The notes under the pieces are model-generated. The model had not been told where the DNA came from and made no database searches. It saw only the letters and a list, made by a program, of their open reading frames with translations. Made by a program: the position numbers and the translations under genes. From positions 744,001-808,000 of the forward strand of contig NZ_LR216287.1 of assembly GCF_900696045.1 (NCBI RefSeq): a stretch of DNA of 64,000 bases, written 5' to 3'. This DNA is from Candidatus Nitrosocosmicus franklandus. Its GTDB lineage: Archaea > Thermoproteota > Nitrososphaeria > Nitrososphaerales > Nitrososphaeraceae. Positions 1-8,937 of this stretch are shown here, piece by piece; the first letter of the stretch is position 1; each line of letters begins with the position of its first letter.

Positions 1-389
1 GTATCTATCTATAGAGAATGAATAAGGTTTTTTAAGTCAATACAGATGACCGAAGATTTGATTACTTGTCGTATAAAAAACATGAATATTCCCTTACAAA
101 TCTTATATAAGAGATATATCACGAATCACCGAAATCCTAGTAGAAGAGAAGAAGCTTTATCAAAATAATTATTATCATAGCAATGAAAATATTTAACAAA
201 TTATTTTTTGCTTGAATTTTTCTTCAAAAAAATGATATTACCTAAGATACCACTATCTTTCTAGTTCGAGCTAAAGATTTTCATATGATCTAAAATTGAT
301 AGGATCCAAAAAATTCCAATTAAAAAAATCATTATAAGTGCTTTTTTAGTCTCAATAAACTTTACATATGATCAAGTAGCACTATAATT

Positions 390-557
390 ATGGTTTTGAT
401 AACATGCCCAAAATGCGGGGAATCCTACTCTGCTTCTCCCCCAGACCCGGACCACAGGAAGTTAGCCAAATATCCGGATAGGGACACATTTCCTCATACA
501 ATCGAATGTAAAATGTGTGGCAACATCATTACGATTTACTGGAAACCTACTCAATAA
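390..557 (+). CDS. Small zinc-ribbon protein (55 aa)
   Basis: Open frame from ATG at 390 to TAA. The protein opens with MVLITCPKCGES and carries a second pair as CKMCG near residues 40-44, so it has two CxxC knuckles about 30 residues apart, the usual layout of a one-zinc ribbon. An AT-rich TATA-like stretch (about 361-369) lies about 25 bases before the ATG, which fits a leaderless archaeal transcript. The middle is rich in Pro, Asp and charged residues. Such mini-ribbons often bind nucleic acid or a protein partner, but nothing here shows which. It has no operon partner: the next gene is on the other strand. Confidence 0.6.
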   Translation: MVLITCPKCGESYSASPPDPDHRKLAKYPDRDTFPHTIECKMCGNIITIYWKPTQ

Positions 558-687
558 CCTATTTCAAGGTTCTTACTTTAGAAACTATAGATTTATTTTA
601 TGACCTCTAGATAATTCAGACTTGTAATTAAAAAATTCTTACAATTCGAAACGATCTAAAATAAAATAAAATAAAAGAACAAAAAAT

Positions 688-2397
688 CTATTTCTGAGGA
701 ATGTTTGGCAAAGTAAATGTAAATGTAGCACCCTTACTCTCTTTATTATTTTCTGCCCATATTCTCCCACCATGAGCTTCTATTATGTTTCTACAGATAT
801 ATAGACCAAGTCCTGTTCCTGACGGAGAGCTGGTATTAAATTTATTAAAGAGCCTAGACAAAACATTCTTGTTTATTCCCTCACCTGAATCCCTCACTCT
901 GATAAATATTCGGTCCTCTCCTCTTTTTACGCCGACTTCGATATTGCCTTTTTCAGTAAATTTTATTGCATTTATCAAAATATTTGATAGTACCTGATGA
1001 ATCCTATCTTTATCGGCATAAACAACCAAACTATGTTTTGAGCCGTTCACGCCCTTATTTAGATCAATTTGTACGTTTTCATAATATAGATCTATGGTAA
1101 CGTTGGTGTCACCTATTTGATTTGTATAATCTCTAATCATTGTGTGTAAAACTGGAATAATATCGAATTTTTCTAGATTTAAGCTTAAAGTACGACTCTC
1201 GATTCTGGCAGCATCCAATATTTCCTCAGATAATTTTTGAAGTCTCTTAGAATTCTTAATGATTATCTCAAGATGTTCCTTATACTCATCTATATTACCA
1301 TTCTTTTTGTAGAGAAAAATGGAAAGAGCTAAAATAGGCTGGATAGGTGTTCGTAATTCATGAGCTGCTATATTTATGAATTCGTCTTTCAGCTTTTCTG
1401 ATTCTTTGATCTTCTCATATTGCTTCTGAATCAACTCGTTTCTTTCCTTCAGGTTAAGGGTAAATCGGATACCAGAAATCGCTAACGCAATTATATTTAC
1501 AAAGTATCCCAAATCCTTTAATACGTGGGCCACATTATGGGCAGTGTCAAAAGATTGTATCGAGTATGACATTATTATTTGTGAAAAAATATCTATAACA
1601 AGATAAAGCAAAATTCCTTTATAAATAACGTCTTTTTTCAAATACAACTTCTTTTTATAAAAAAAGAACAAGGCTAGCAAAAAAATGACAAGTGGAGGAA
1701 TTTCATATGGCCTATGAATAGAATATTCATCTACAACGCTTGCAGGAAAAATCATTATGAATGAGACTCCGGCTATGGATCCTGCTATGGCAGCCAGAAG
1801 GATCAAATAAATGATCAAATTCTTTTGTAGTTTCTCTTCATACTTCTTCTTTCGGTCATTGTCCAGAAATGATTTTGTATTTGTATTATTATCAGTTTTA
1901 CTTGCTTTAGTATCAACTTTGTGCGTTACTAGCTCATCTGGGAACAAAAAAGAATACTTTGCAATTGCGACCAATAACATGCTACTTAGAAATATTCTCC
2001 CAGCAAACCAAGTTTGTGGAATGAAATATTTCAAGAAATCAACATGTTCCATTAATCCATATGAGACAGCGACGTGAAGTAGGTCGATAGATGCACTTAC
2101 CGCGAAACCTATTCCAATAAAGAGACTGAATTTATCATTTAGGTTACGTGCATGTAGAATGTAGTAGAAGGCTATAACACCAGAAAGGATAACTGCAAAT
2201 AATTCTATGTAAAAGTGATGTAACTCTGAGCCTAACCATAAATATGGATCAGCAGAAATTACGGCAAGTAATATAAGAAGAATAGACGGGATTAGAGTAT
2301 ACTTTAGAAATATTTTGTTTGAAAATATTTCTAGAAATTTGTAGCATTTCTCTATCAAATAAAGATCTAGAGAACCATTATTCATCACGTCAGACAT
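688..2397 (-). CDS. Membrane sensor histidine kinase (MASE3-HisKA-HATPase)
   Basis: 569 aa. The N-terminal 310 residues hold about eight hydrophobic helices, with a TWFAGRI segment near 128 typical of MASE3 integral-membrane sensor domains. They are interrupted by a polar Lys/Asn-rich loop around 165-190. A short linker leads to the HisKA box (AAHELRTPIQP, phospho-acceptor His near 348), then the HATPase_c domain with N box (NILINAIKFT), G1 (DSGEGI) and G2 (GTGLGLY). All catalytic motifs are intact, so it should autophosphorylate. No PAS or receiver domain is present. It lies 202 bases downstream of, and on the same strand as, a protein with a receiver domain, its probable partner. The ligand sensed in or at the membrane is unknown. 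Confidence 0.93.
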   Translation of the reverse strand: MSDVMNNGSLDLYLIEKCYKFLEIFSNKIFLKYTLIPSILLILLAVISADPYLWLGSELHHFYIELFAVILSGVIAFYYILHARNLNDKFSLFIGIGFAVSASIDLLHVAVSYGLMEHVDFLKYFIPQTWFAGRIFLSSMLLVAIAKYSFLFPDELVTHKVDTKASKTDNNTNTKSFLDNDRKKKYEEKLQKNLIIYLILLAAIAGSIAGVSFIMIFPASVVDEYSIHRPYEIPPLVIFLLALFFFYKKKLYLKKDVIYKGILLYLVIDIFSQIIMSYSIQSFDTAHNVAHVLKDLGYFVNIIALAISGIRFTLNLKERNELIQKQYEKIKESEKLKDEFINIAAHELRTPIQPILALSIFLYKKNGNIDEYKEHLEIIIKNSKRLQKLSEEILDAARIESRTLSLNLEKFDIIPVLHTMIRDYTNQIGDTNVTIDLYYENVQIDLNKGVNGSKHSLVVYADKDRIHQVLSNILINAIKFTEKGNIEVGVKRGEDRIFIRVRDSGEGINKNVLSRLFNKFNTSSPSGTGLGLYICRNIIEAHGGRIWAENNKESKGATFTFTLPNIPQK

Positions 2398-2599
2398 TCA
2401 ACTCGCTTAAGATAGCATATGAACCCAAAGTCCGTAATGATAACAAGTAATGATGGACAAAGGAAAATTTATTGATGCTCTTATGTAATAAAATGCATCT
2501 GGCAATTTCGATAAAAGCAGGATTGGAAAGATCTTGGCAACAACCAATACAATTTATCAAAACTGTGATGAGCATTTTTGAAACACCACAAACCAATTC

Positions 2600-3769
2600 T
2601 TACTTTGGGTTTCGTAGTATTGATCTGATGTTTGAAAGTAAGATCTCAGGTTCTATTGGTTTTCGAACAATTTCGTCACGCTTTATTTCAGGGAATATAC
2701 TTAGGACTTCCTCTAATGCGTTAAGTGCGGATAGGAATAGTACTTTGATATCAGGATTTAGAATTTTTAGTTGTGAGTACAGTTTTATTCCATTCATTTC
2801 AGGCATTCTAATATCCATAATGACGAGATTGTAAAAGTAAGGATTATTGTCTGAAAAGTGACCAAGTGCATGAGTTGAACTAGAAAAAGCGGTTACATGG
2901 TAACCTTCCCCCAAGAGTATAGATTTGAATGCAAACAAAATGTCCTCATCATCGTCGATCAATAAGATGTTAAAGTCAGAGTTTGAAGGATTTTCTTGGT
3001 CAAGTTGTTTTTCAAAGTATTTTTTTTCTTTGTTATGATCGATCTTTGTCATCTTTCTGCCTTCCTCTATCCGATGAACAGAGTATGCTTGAAACAAAGG
3101 TTTTTGTTCCAGATCGTCATAGCCGTTGTAACAATCAATCATTTTGAAATAATATTCATTGAAAATGGGAGTATTTCTTATGATTTGCAGAAAATCTTGG
3201 TGTATAATCATTTGATTGGATGAAGCAAAGCGATTAATTTTCGAGCAAACATTGACAGGAGGTCCAAAAAGATCAACAGTTTGGGAGTTTAAAGAAATTG
3301 CCAACTCAACCTTACCATAATTTGCGCTAATTCTATAATTGGCCTCTGATAGTCCCTGACTTTTAAGGTTATCATTCAGAGATTTATTTTCTTCAATCAT
3401 GATTAGACCACATTCAAGGACATCCCTAAATGCTGACACATTGTCAACATTTACAGTCCTTGGAAAATAATACAACAATCCATCGCCAGCATTTTTGACC
3501 ACTCTTCCATTATGAGCCCTAATTATAGATGACATAGTATTAAGAAAAATTGAATAATATCCTTGAATCATATCGGAATGTATCATATCATTTGTGTTTT
3601 TCGTTGAATCGATAATGTCCACAAAGCAGATACAGTATTTGTGAGTACAATTTAAGAATGTGATTTGATTTGCCTCCAAAAGTGACGGATTAAAATCACG
3701 ATAATCTAAATCATTTCTTCTCATCATGTTATTATAATATAACGGTGACTCAAAGTTAGGGGTGTTCAT
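2600..3769 (-). CDS. Class III cyclase-homology domain fused to C-terminal response-regulator receiver
   Basis: 389 aa. Residues about 45-210 form a class III nucleotide-cyclase fold: CFVDIIDST gives the first metal Asp, NAGDGLLYYF the second, and PPVNVCSKINR is the helix that normally holds the transition-state Asn and Arg. Here Asn is kept but the Arg position is Lys, so real cyclase activity is doubtful. Residues about 268-387 are a complete receiver domain: acidic DDD pocket, phospho-acceptor Asp in VIMDIRMPEMNG, Ser in LFLSAL, and Lys in VRKPIEP. The order, cyclase first and receiver last, is the reverse of common bacterial designs. The neighbouring histidine kinase on the same strand is the likely phosphodonor. 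Confidence 0.88.
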   Translation of the reverse strand: MNTPNFESPLYYNNMMRRNDLDYRDFNPSLLEANQITFLNCTHKYCICFVDIIDSTKNTNDMIHSDMIQGYYSIFLNTMSSIIRAHNGRVVKNAGDGLLYYFPRTVNVDNVSAFRDVLECGLIMIEENKSLNDNLKSQGLSEANYRISANYGKVELAISLNSQTVDLFGPPVNVCSKINRFASSNQMIIHQDFLQIIRNTPIFNEYYFKMIDCYNGYDDLEQKPLFQAYSVHRIEEGRKMTKIDHNKEKKYFEKQLDQENPSNSDFNILLIDDDEDILFAFKSILLGEGYHVTAFSSSTHALGHFSDNNPYFYNLVIMDIRMPEMNGIKLYSQLKILNPDIKVLFLSALNALEEVLSIFPEIKRDEIVRKPIEPEILLSNIRSILRNPK

Positions 3770-4386
3770 TTGTGATTCCTTCCATAAAAGAGATAAAGAC
3801 TAAATATCAAAGATTCAAAATCATGTACAAACAGAACATTAGCTCTTGTGGATGAGAAATCAGGTGGCCTTTGGTACAGTGGTAATATATCACACAATCG
3901 CATGATATTGTTTGACATTGGCAATATTACACAATTAGCGTATATAACTCTTTCGAATATAATTTTATTTGTTCGAAATGTTTTTAAAAAATAAATTAAT
4001 ATTAGTAAACACAAAAATAACCTAGGAAAATCGAATCATAAAATCTTCTTAATATTAAACATAAACACTAAATAAGATATGATTTTTTGCTCAACTTAGA
4101 GGCTATGATTTACCTAGATTTCCTGTATTAGTTATCTACTACTCTTTCCGAAAAACTATTGAAAAAAGAGTACTGAGGGGCTAATCAAACCTTAATTACT
4201 AAATATTTGAGGTCGATTTCATAAGCAAATCGTTAACTCGTTCTATTTTTTATAGAATATAAATCAAAGTGCAGTATAATTTAAGAATCTCTACGATAAT
4301 CAGGTATGAAAATTTTTATTACAAACTTAATATCCGACCTTAGAGATGAAAATAGAAAGTATTTGTCAACAATCATAAATAGAATT
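3770..4386. other. Intergenic, about 620 bases, no gene seen
   Basis: AT-rich spacer between the start of the cyclase/receiver gene (minus strand, reading away) and the end of the 115-aa secreted protein gene. The frames open here look like out-of-frame noise with poor composition. The promoter of the cyclase/receiver gene should lie within the first 60 bases, but no single TATA box stands out. Confidence 0.5.
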
Positions 4387-4734
4387 CTAATCGTTTGACA
4401 TATTGTCCAGATGAATCTCTGTTATCTCCAGTAATGCACCTTCTATTTCATCATCTACAGGAATTCCCATTTCTTCACTAAGGTCGTCGATAGCATCATC
4501 CCAGTTTTCACCACCATTTTCGTCACCATTATCCTTGTCCTGTTGCAGTGCGAGGGCAAGTTTTTCCACTGCAGAGCCATTAGACTGGTTTAAATTTGAA
4601 GATAATTGAATATTATCTAAATCAGATGGAGAAAGAGGGTCAGGAGTTGAAGAATAGGAGACCGAATAATTCATGACGACTGTAAGCAACAACACAGCAC
4701 AAATAATAGACAGGAGAAATCCTGATTTTCGCAT
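4387..4734 (-). CDS. Small secreted acidic protein (115 aa), unknown function
   Basis: MRKSGFLLS plus a hydrophobic stretch to about residue 28 forms a Sec-type signal peptide or membrane anchor. The rest is Asn/Ser/Asp-rich, with two acidic patches (QQDKDNGDENGGENWDD and the C-terminal half), and it has no Cys. That composition is usual for exported proteins of soil Nitrososphaeria. No domain is recognised. It stands alone, with over 1 kb without a gene upstream of its start. Confidence 0.6.
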   Translation of the reverse strand: MRKSGFLLSIICAVLLLTVVMNYSVSYSSTPDPLSPSDLDNIQLSSNLNQSNGSAVEKLALALQQDKDNGDENGGENWDDAIDDLSEEMGIPVDDEIEGALLEITEIHLDNMSND

Positions 4735-5741
4735 TAATTGTGGTAACTTCTTTACTATTTAAAAATGAGTGGTAATCAATGTTTCACACGTAGTCAAATA
4801 AATTATATTCAAGGTTAGACAAGCATCTCATTACAGTTACACTTCAGATGTGTTCTAAACTTGTTTATTAAAGAATTTGCTATTCAACAAAATATAGATA
4901 AAGTTCAACAATTAACCGAATTTAGTAGCAAGAATCCCAATCTTCATCCTTTGAAAACAATATTGAATGATTGTTGTAAACTGTATTGTATCATGACATG
5001 TACAATTTATTTGATTTCTTTATGCGAGCTGTAAATGCAAGCATTTTCATACAACCATGTCAAAGATCTTTCCAAAATGAACAAGGAGTGATATATTAAT
5101 GACACAAATCTATCTGCTGATAGGTACAGATCGCTTTAAAGAATTTCCACCATTCCCCTTGAGATTTTCAATCCATCATTTTAGGATAATACATTTTTAA
5201 AATTAAAAGAATAGATTCCTGACATTGAAAACTGTTGGCTAGTGTGAGTATTAGTATCTGTACTCTTACGGATGATATTTTCTAAATTAGCTACTACGAC
5301 TAAAAATTTACTCGAATAATAATTGGTAAATTAATTTTAATTTATAAACACGATTTCAATATAATTGACAGAAGCGATATAACAAGATTATCCTGGTCCT
5401 TTTCCCACCAAATTTCCTTCGAAACATCATCAAAATGGATATACGGAATTTATGATAAAAAATAATTGTCCTATAGAAAAGGAATGTGGTGTTCCTAAAT
5501 ATACGTCCACTTACGAGAAAATCTAAAGCGGTTTTTGGATGGTAGCGAAAGTGTGAAAGATGTAAAAGCAGATAAAAATGCGAATATCTGAGAAGTTTTA
5601 ATTTTTCAACATTCGTTTATAGCGAATTGAGATAACCGGGAGTTAATAATTCAAAATAAACTAAACTACTTTAATGAAGGAGCCAATATCTGTATGTTTA
5701 TCAATTAAATATTAATTAGTCCTTGACATAAGCAGTTATAG
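4735..5741. other. Intergenic, about 1 kb, no gene seen
   Basis: Very AT-rich and rich in stop codons in all frames. It separates two divergently transcribed genes for secreted proteins (the 115-aa one and the 194-aa one), so it must carry both promoters. No tRNA-like fold, CRISPR or long repeat was noticed by eye. Confidence 0.5.
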
Positions 5742-6326
5742 TTGATCAAATTATTAACCTTAGTTACTGCAGCCTGTTTCTTATCAAGTACTTTATCAAT
5801 AGCTGGTTTTACACAGATAAATTTGGAGGCATTCGGTCAAACTAATGCTACGACTGAAACCAAGAGAGGGCCCCAGGATCCTGAGTCAACCAATACAGAA
5901 ATGTCTTCGATTAATATAACCAAGACTGTTAAATGTGATTCATCTTTGGGTCTTCCCAGCGATAAATCAGTCTGCCAATTTGTCCTGGCAAATGTAGATT
6001 CAGGGCAATTTACCTTGGAAGTGTCGTCAGAGCAATCAGAGAGCACTAGTTTTCAGGGATCTTCAAACGGTACAATAATCTCTGTTTTGCCAGGAAACTA
6101 TTCAGTGACCGAAGTAACCTTTGATACTATGGAAATAGAAAACCAACTTGGAGAAAATGCAATAGTTGATGTCCTCACTGAGACAAATGGGGATTGTACC
6201 GGCCAATTCAATGAACTGGACACATTCCTACAAGCCACTGGATCTATAGAAGCAAATGAAACCCATGTATGTGAAATCATAAATACACTTAGCATAAGCC
6301 AAGGAGTTTCCCCTGAAGAGCCATAG
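5742..6326 (+). CDS. Secreted protein with a prealbumin/SpaA-like beta domain (194 aa)
   Basis: A TTG start gives MIKLLTLVTAACFLSSTLS, a clear signal peptide. The mature part holds a pattern seen in repeat-type surface proteins: KTVKCDSS...CQFVL, GTIISVLPGNYSVTE, GDCTGQF, then GSIEANETHVCEIIN. This resembles the Cna-B/SpaA-like prealbumin fold. The four Cys are spaced so that two disulfides could form outside the cell. A role in the cell envelope is inferred from the signal peptide and fold only. The function is unknown. Confidence 0.65.
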   Translation: MIKLLTLVTAACFLSSTLSIAGFTQINLEAFGQTNATTETKRGPQDPESTNTEMSSINITKTVKCDSSLGLPSDKSVCQFVLANVDSGQFTLEVSSEQSESTSFQGSSNGTIISVLPGNYSVTEVTFDTMEIENQLGENAIVDVLTETNGDCTGQFNELDTFLQATGSIEANETHVCEIINTLSISQGVSPEEP

Positions 6327-6811
6327 AAGCCATATAGATGAAATAGGCAAAGAAAATACTACAGTTAAATCTAAAAATTTTTTATTTCGTGCTTTGTTGT
6401 ATTAAATACTCTGTCTGATAATGTATCTATAATCACTAAAACGATTTTCAAATATAAGAATTTAGAGTACTTGAATTTGGTGATCTAGTAATAATTCTTT
6501 TTTCATTCTACTGTGATAAAATAGTAAATTAAAGATTTATTTTTTAATATGTCAACAAAAAATAAGAAACCTTATTGCCACAATTTTACTACTAAAGTCT
6601 TTCTAAAAATAACCACTAGTCTAAATCTAAGAAAATATACATAAGATCTATACAAAATTGGTAAATAACAGACTATAAATAAAAGAATGAGAAAATCAGC
6701 AACTGTATAGATATTGTATAGAGGAATATTGTATGAATAATTTCCTAACCTTTTGCTATTAACATTCTACTGTTAATTTACATCATAAATCAATAATAAG
6801 AATGATAACCT
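6327..6811. other. Intergenic, about 480 bases
   Basis: AT-rich spacer between two plus-strand genes, with several T runs soon after 6370 that could end transcription of the secreted-protein gene. No ORF or structured RNA is apparent. Confidence 0.4.
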
Positions 6812-6814
6812 ATG

Positions 6815-6822
6815 TTTATATG
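6815..6822 (+). promoter_or_regulatory. TATA box for the membrane HNH gene
   Basis: TTTATATG lies about 24 bases before the ATG at 6842, the spacing expected if transcription starts at or next to that ATG. This favours 6842 over the upstream in-frame ATG at 6812, which would overlap the TATA box. Confidence 0.5.
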
Positions 6823-6841
6823 TATATACCATAGCACAAAA

Positions 6842-7495
6842 ATGAAACTAACCAAGCATACTATTTTTTATATCATATTGAGTATCCTTATTATAGTATT
6901 TATCTCGAAATCCATATCAGATTATGGTATCAACATCTTTTTCTTTGAAAGCTATTGCTTTAAATCAGAACTTTCTAATATAATGAATCAATATGTCGAG
7001 TATGTCGAAGATTCAGTCAAAGTAAATAAGGATGAAGATATAGGTAGTTCAAGTTCGCGACAAGATTTCTGTAATGGACAGGCTCATTTTGGTGGCTCAC
7101 AATTAGTGCAAGAATTCTCACACTCAAGTCCATATTCGTCAAATACAATTGGCCTGTTTTTGAACTTCATAGGTTCTGAAATACATGAAATTCGTCAAAA
7201 AAATGTCATTTTATTTGTATTTACTACCATGATGATTACGGTAGCGGGTCTAGCAATAATCAAATATCATAGAAAGTTAAAAGAAAACCAGTCAAAACCT
7301 AGGAAAGGCTTTTCCCGGACAATCAAAAATAATGTTCTTAAGAAACAGAACTATAGATGTGATCACTGCCGAAGGATTCTTACCGCAGTTGATTTTCATC
7401 ACAAGAATGGTAATAGATCAGATAATAGAGAAAGGAATTGTCAGGCTTTGTGTCCTAATTGCCATGCAATAAGAACTAGAGGCCTGACTAAATAG
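6842..7495 (+). CDS. Membrane-anchored HNH endonuclease-like protein
   Basis: 217 aa from the ATG at 6842; an ATG ten codons upstream (6812) overlaps the TATA box. Two hydrophobic helices (about residues 7-25 and 116-138) flank an external-looking loop of about 90 polar residues. The second helix is followed by a Lys/Arg-rich stretch, so by the positive-inside rule the C-terminal domain is cytoplasmic. That domain is a compact HNH motif: YRCDHCRR, then DFHHKNGN, then CQALCPNCHAI, with both zinc CxxC pairs, the catalytic-type His pair and the Asn present. HNH domains cut DNA or RNA. Tethering one to the membrane behind an external loop is unusual. The target is unknown. Confidence 0.75.
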   Translation: MKLTKHTIFYIILSILIIVFISKSISDYGINIFFFESYCFKSELSNIMNQYVEYVEDSVKVNKDEDIGSSSSRQDFCNGQAHFGGSQLVQEFSHSSPYSSNTIGLFLNFIGSEIHEIRQKNVILFVFTTMMITVAGLAIIKYHRKLKENQSKPRKGFSRTIKNNVLKKQNYRCDHCRRILTAVDFHHKNGNRSDNRERNCQALCPNCHAIRTRGLTK

Positions 7496-7635
7496 CTTAA
7501 ATTGTACACTATATTACGGCTAAAATAAGACATCTTGTGAATTCCTACCATGTAGGAACAACTTGCAAGTCAAACTATGAAAATCATCAAATTATTTGAA
7601 TCAGTAAAGAAGATTTAACAAAAATAGTTACTTAC

Positions 7636-8109
7636 TTATTTGGTAGAAGAAGGTTTTTGAACTATCCAGTTTAATAGTTCCTTTGTTATTTCATACCTTT
7701 CCTTAATAGAGCCCTCCCCCATCGGATACAAATTGTAATTATGATTCAATAAATCCGTACAACGTTCAAGATCTTTGTTATATACAAAAAGGACGCTCCT
7801 GAGTATGCCAATATTAGGATGTTTAACTGGATCGTTATCAGGCTTAATTATGTTACCGATGTGTTGAATATAATAATCCTTAGTCTTGTTCAGTAATTTT
7901 TCTATTCTCTCCAAAAAATCGATCAATGCGAAGTTGTTACGATTCTCACGTTCGTTCTTAATTTCCCTTCTTATTGCATCTCTATAATAGGCAAAAGCGC
8001 AATGAAGTACATCAGTATATTTGAGATATTCATTTTTTGAACTCTTGAAATCCATAAAATTTTGATGTGTTGGTAGATGATAAAAGCTTGTTGTTGGTAT
8101 TTTCCGCAT
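7636..8109 (-). CDS. Hypothetical protein (157 aa), mostly alpha-helical
   Basis: No recognised domain. The sequence is basic and Asn/Tyr-rich, with long predicted helices (for example RREIKNERENRNNF and DFLERIEKLLNKTKDYY), no signal peptide and no membrane helix. The start ATG is followed by RKIPTTSF. It converges with the HNH gene (about 140 bases between their ends). Amino-acid composition and length support a real gene, but the function cannot be told. Confidence 0.5.
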   Translation of the reverse strand: MRKIPTTSFYHLPTHQNFMDFKSSKNEYLKYTDVLHCAFAYYRDAIRREIKNERENRNNFALIDFLERIEKLLNKTKDYYIQHIGNIIKPDNDPVKHPNIGILRSVLFVYNKDLERCTDLLNHNYNLYPMGEGSIKERYEITKELLNWIVQKPSSTK

Positions 8110-8267
8110 ATATGAATGCGTTGAATTGTTTTCAGATTATTAATATTTCAACCACAAAACTGTCAAGTCGTAAGAGAGAGAGACACAGATTAATCAATAA
8201 CTTTAGTTTCCAAAGTGTTTTCGTAGTGCCAAATAGGTTACATTATAAGTCATCATGAATACTATAA

Positions 8268-8747
8268 GTGGATAAAATGGTTACTGGGATATTCAGCATA
8301 AACGAGGTTGATTTTGTTTTGAATATGGGTCTATCCCTAGTTGCAGGAATATTGATTGGTGCAGAAAGAGAAGCAAAAGGTAAGGCCTCAGGGATTGGAA
8401 CTCATTGTTTCGTTATAGGAGGTTCAATGATTTTTACATATATTTCGGCCTTGGTCGATCCGAATTCTACATCAAGAATTGCCGCTCAGATCGTGACAGG
8501 AATAGGATTCTTAGGGGCAGGAGTAATCCTAAAGGGCGAATTGTTTGATAGTAAAGAGTCCGAAACTCCGAATAAAAAAATAGTTAATTTAACTACAGCT
8601 GCTAGCATATGGTTTTCGGCTGCAATAGGAATGGCAATAGGGTTTAATTTTTACTTTATAGCCATAGTTTCAATAGCCTTTGCTCTTATAGTTCCACGTA
8701 TTCCCAAGGTGGGAAAAAGGCGTGAAGAAGATATGAACAAAGAGTAG
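8268..8747 (+). CDS. MgtC/SapB-family membrane protein
   Basis: 159 aa with four hydrophobic helices and family hallmarks in order: SLVAGILIGAEREAKGKASG, then RIAAQIVTGIGFLGAGVILK, then LTTAASIWFSAAIGMAIG. MgtC-family proteins help cells cope with low magnesium or acid stress by acting on membrane energetics. The biochemical role in archaea is not settled. The protein lacks the C-terminal ACT-like domain of bacterial MgtC, as do many SapB-type members. GTG at 8268 lies about 24 bases after a TATA-like CATTATAAG, suggesting a leaderless start; ATG at 8277 is the alternative. Confidence 0.88.
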   Translation: MDKMVTGIFSINEVDFVLNMGLSLVAGILIGAEREAKGKASGIGTHCFVIGGSMIFTYISALVDPNSTSRIAAQIVTGIGFLGAGVILKGELFDSKESETPNKKIVNLTTAASIWFSAAIGMAIGFNFYFIAIVSIAFALIVPRIPKVGKRREEDMNKE

Positions 8748-8937
8748 TAACGCAATTAATAAGTATACTGTACTCAAGTTACGGTTTGTCTTATCGAACG
8801 ACTGTAGATTATTCAATTATAATAAAAGAATTGGGAAAATTATGAATTCACATAAAGGTCCTCTGAAAACCGCTTGACAGAATTGTGGTTACAAAAAAAG
8901 GTCAAAGTTGTATCTTCTTCGGAGTCTTCCTACCAAA

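Noticed and set aside
2390-2596. 68-codon minus-strand ORF between the kinase and the cyclase/receiver gene
   Set aside because: It overlaps the kinase start, is Cys/Leu-rich and has no coding-like pattern.
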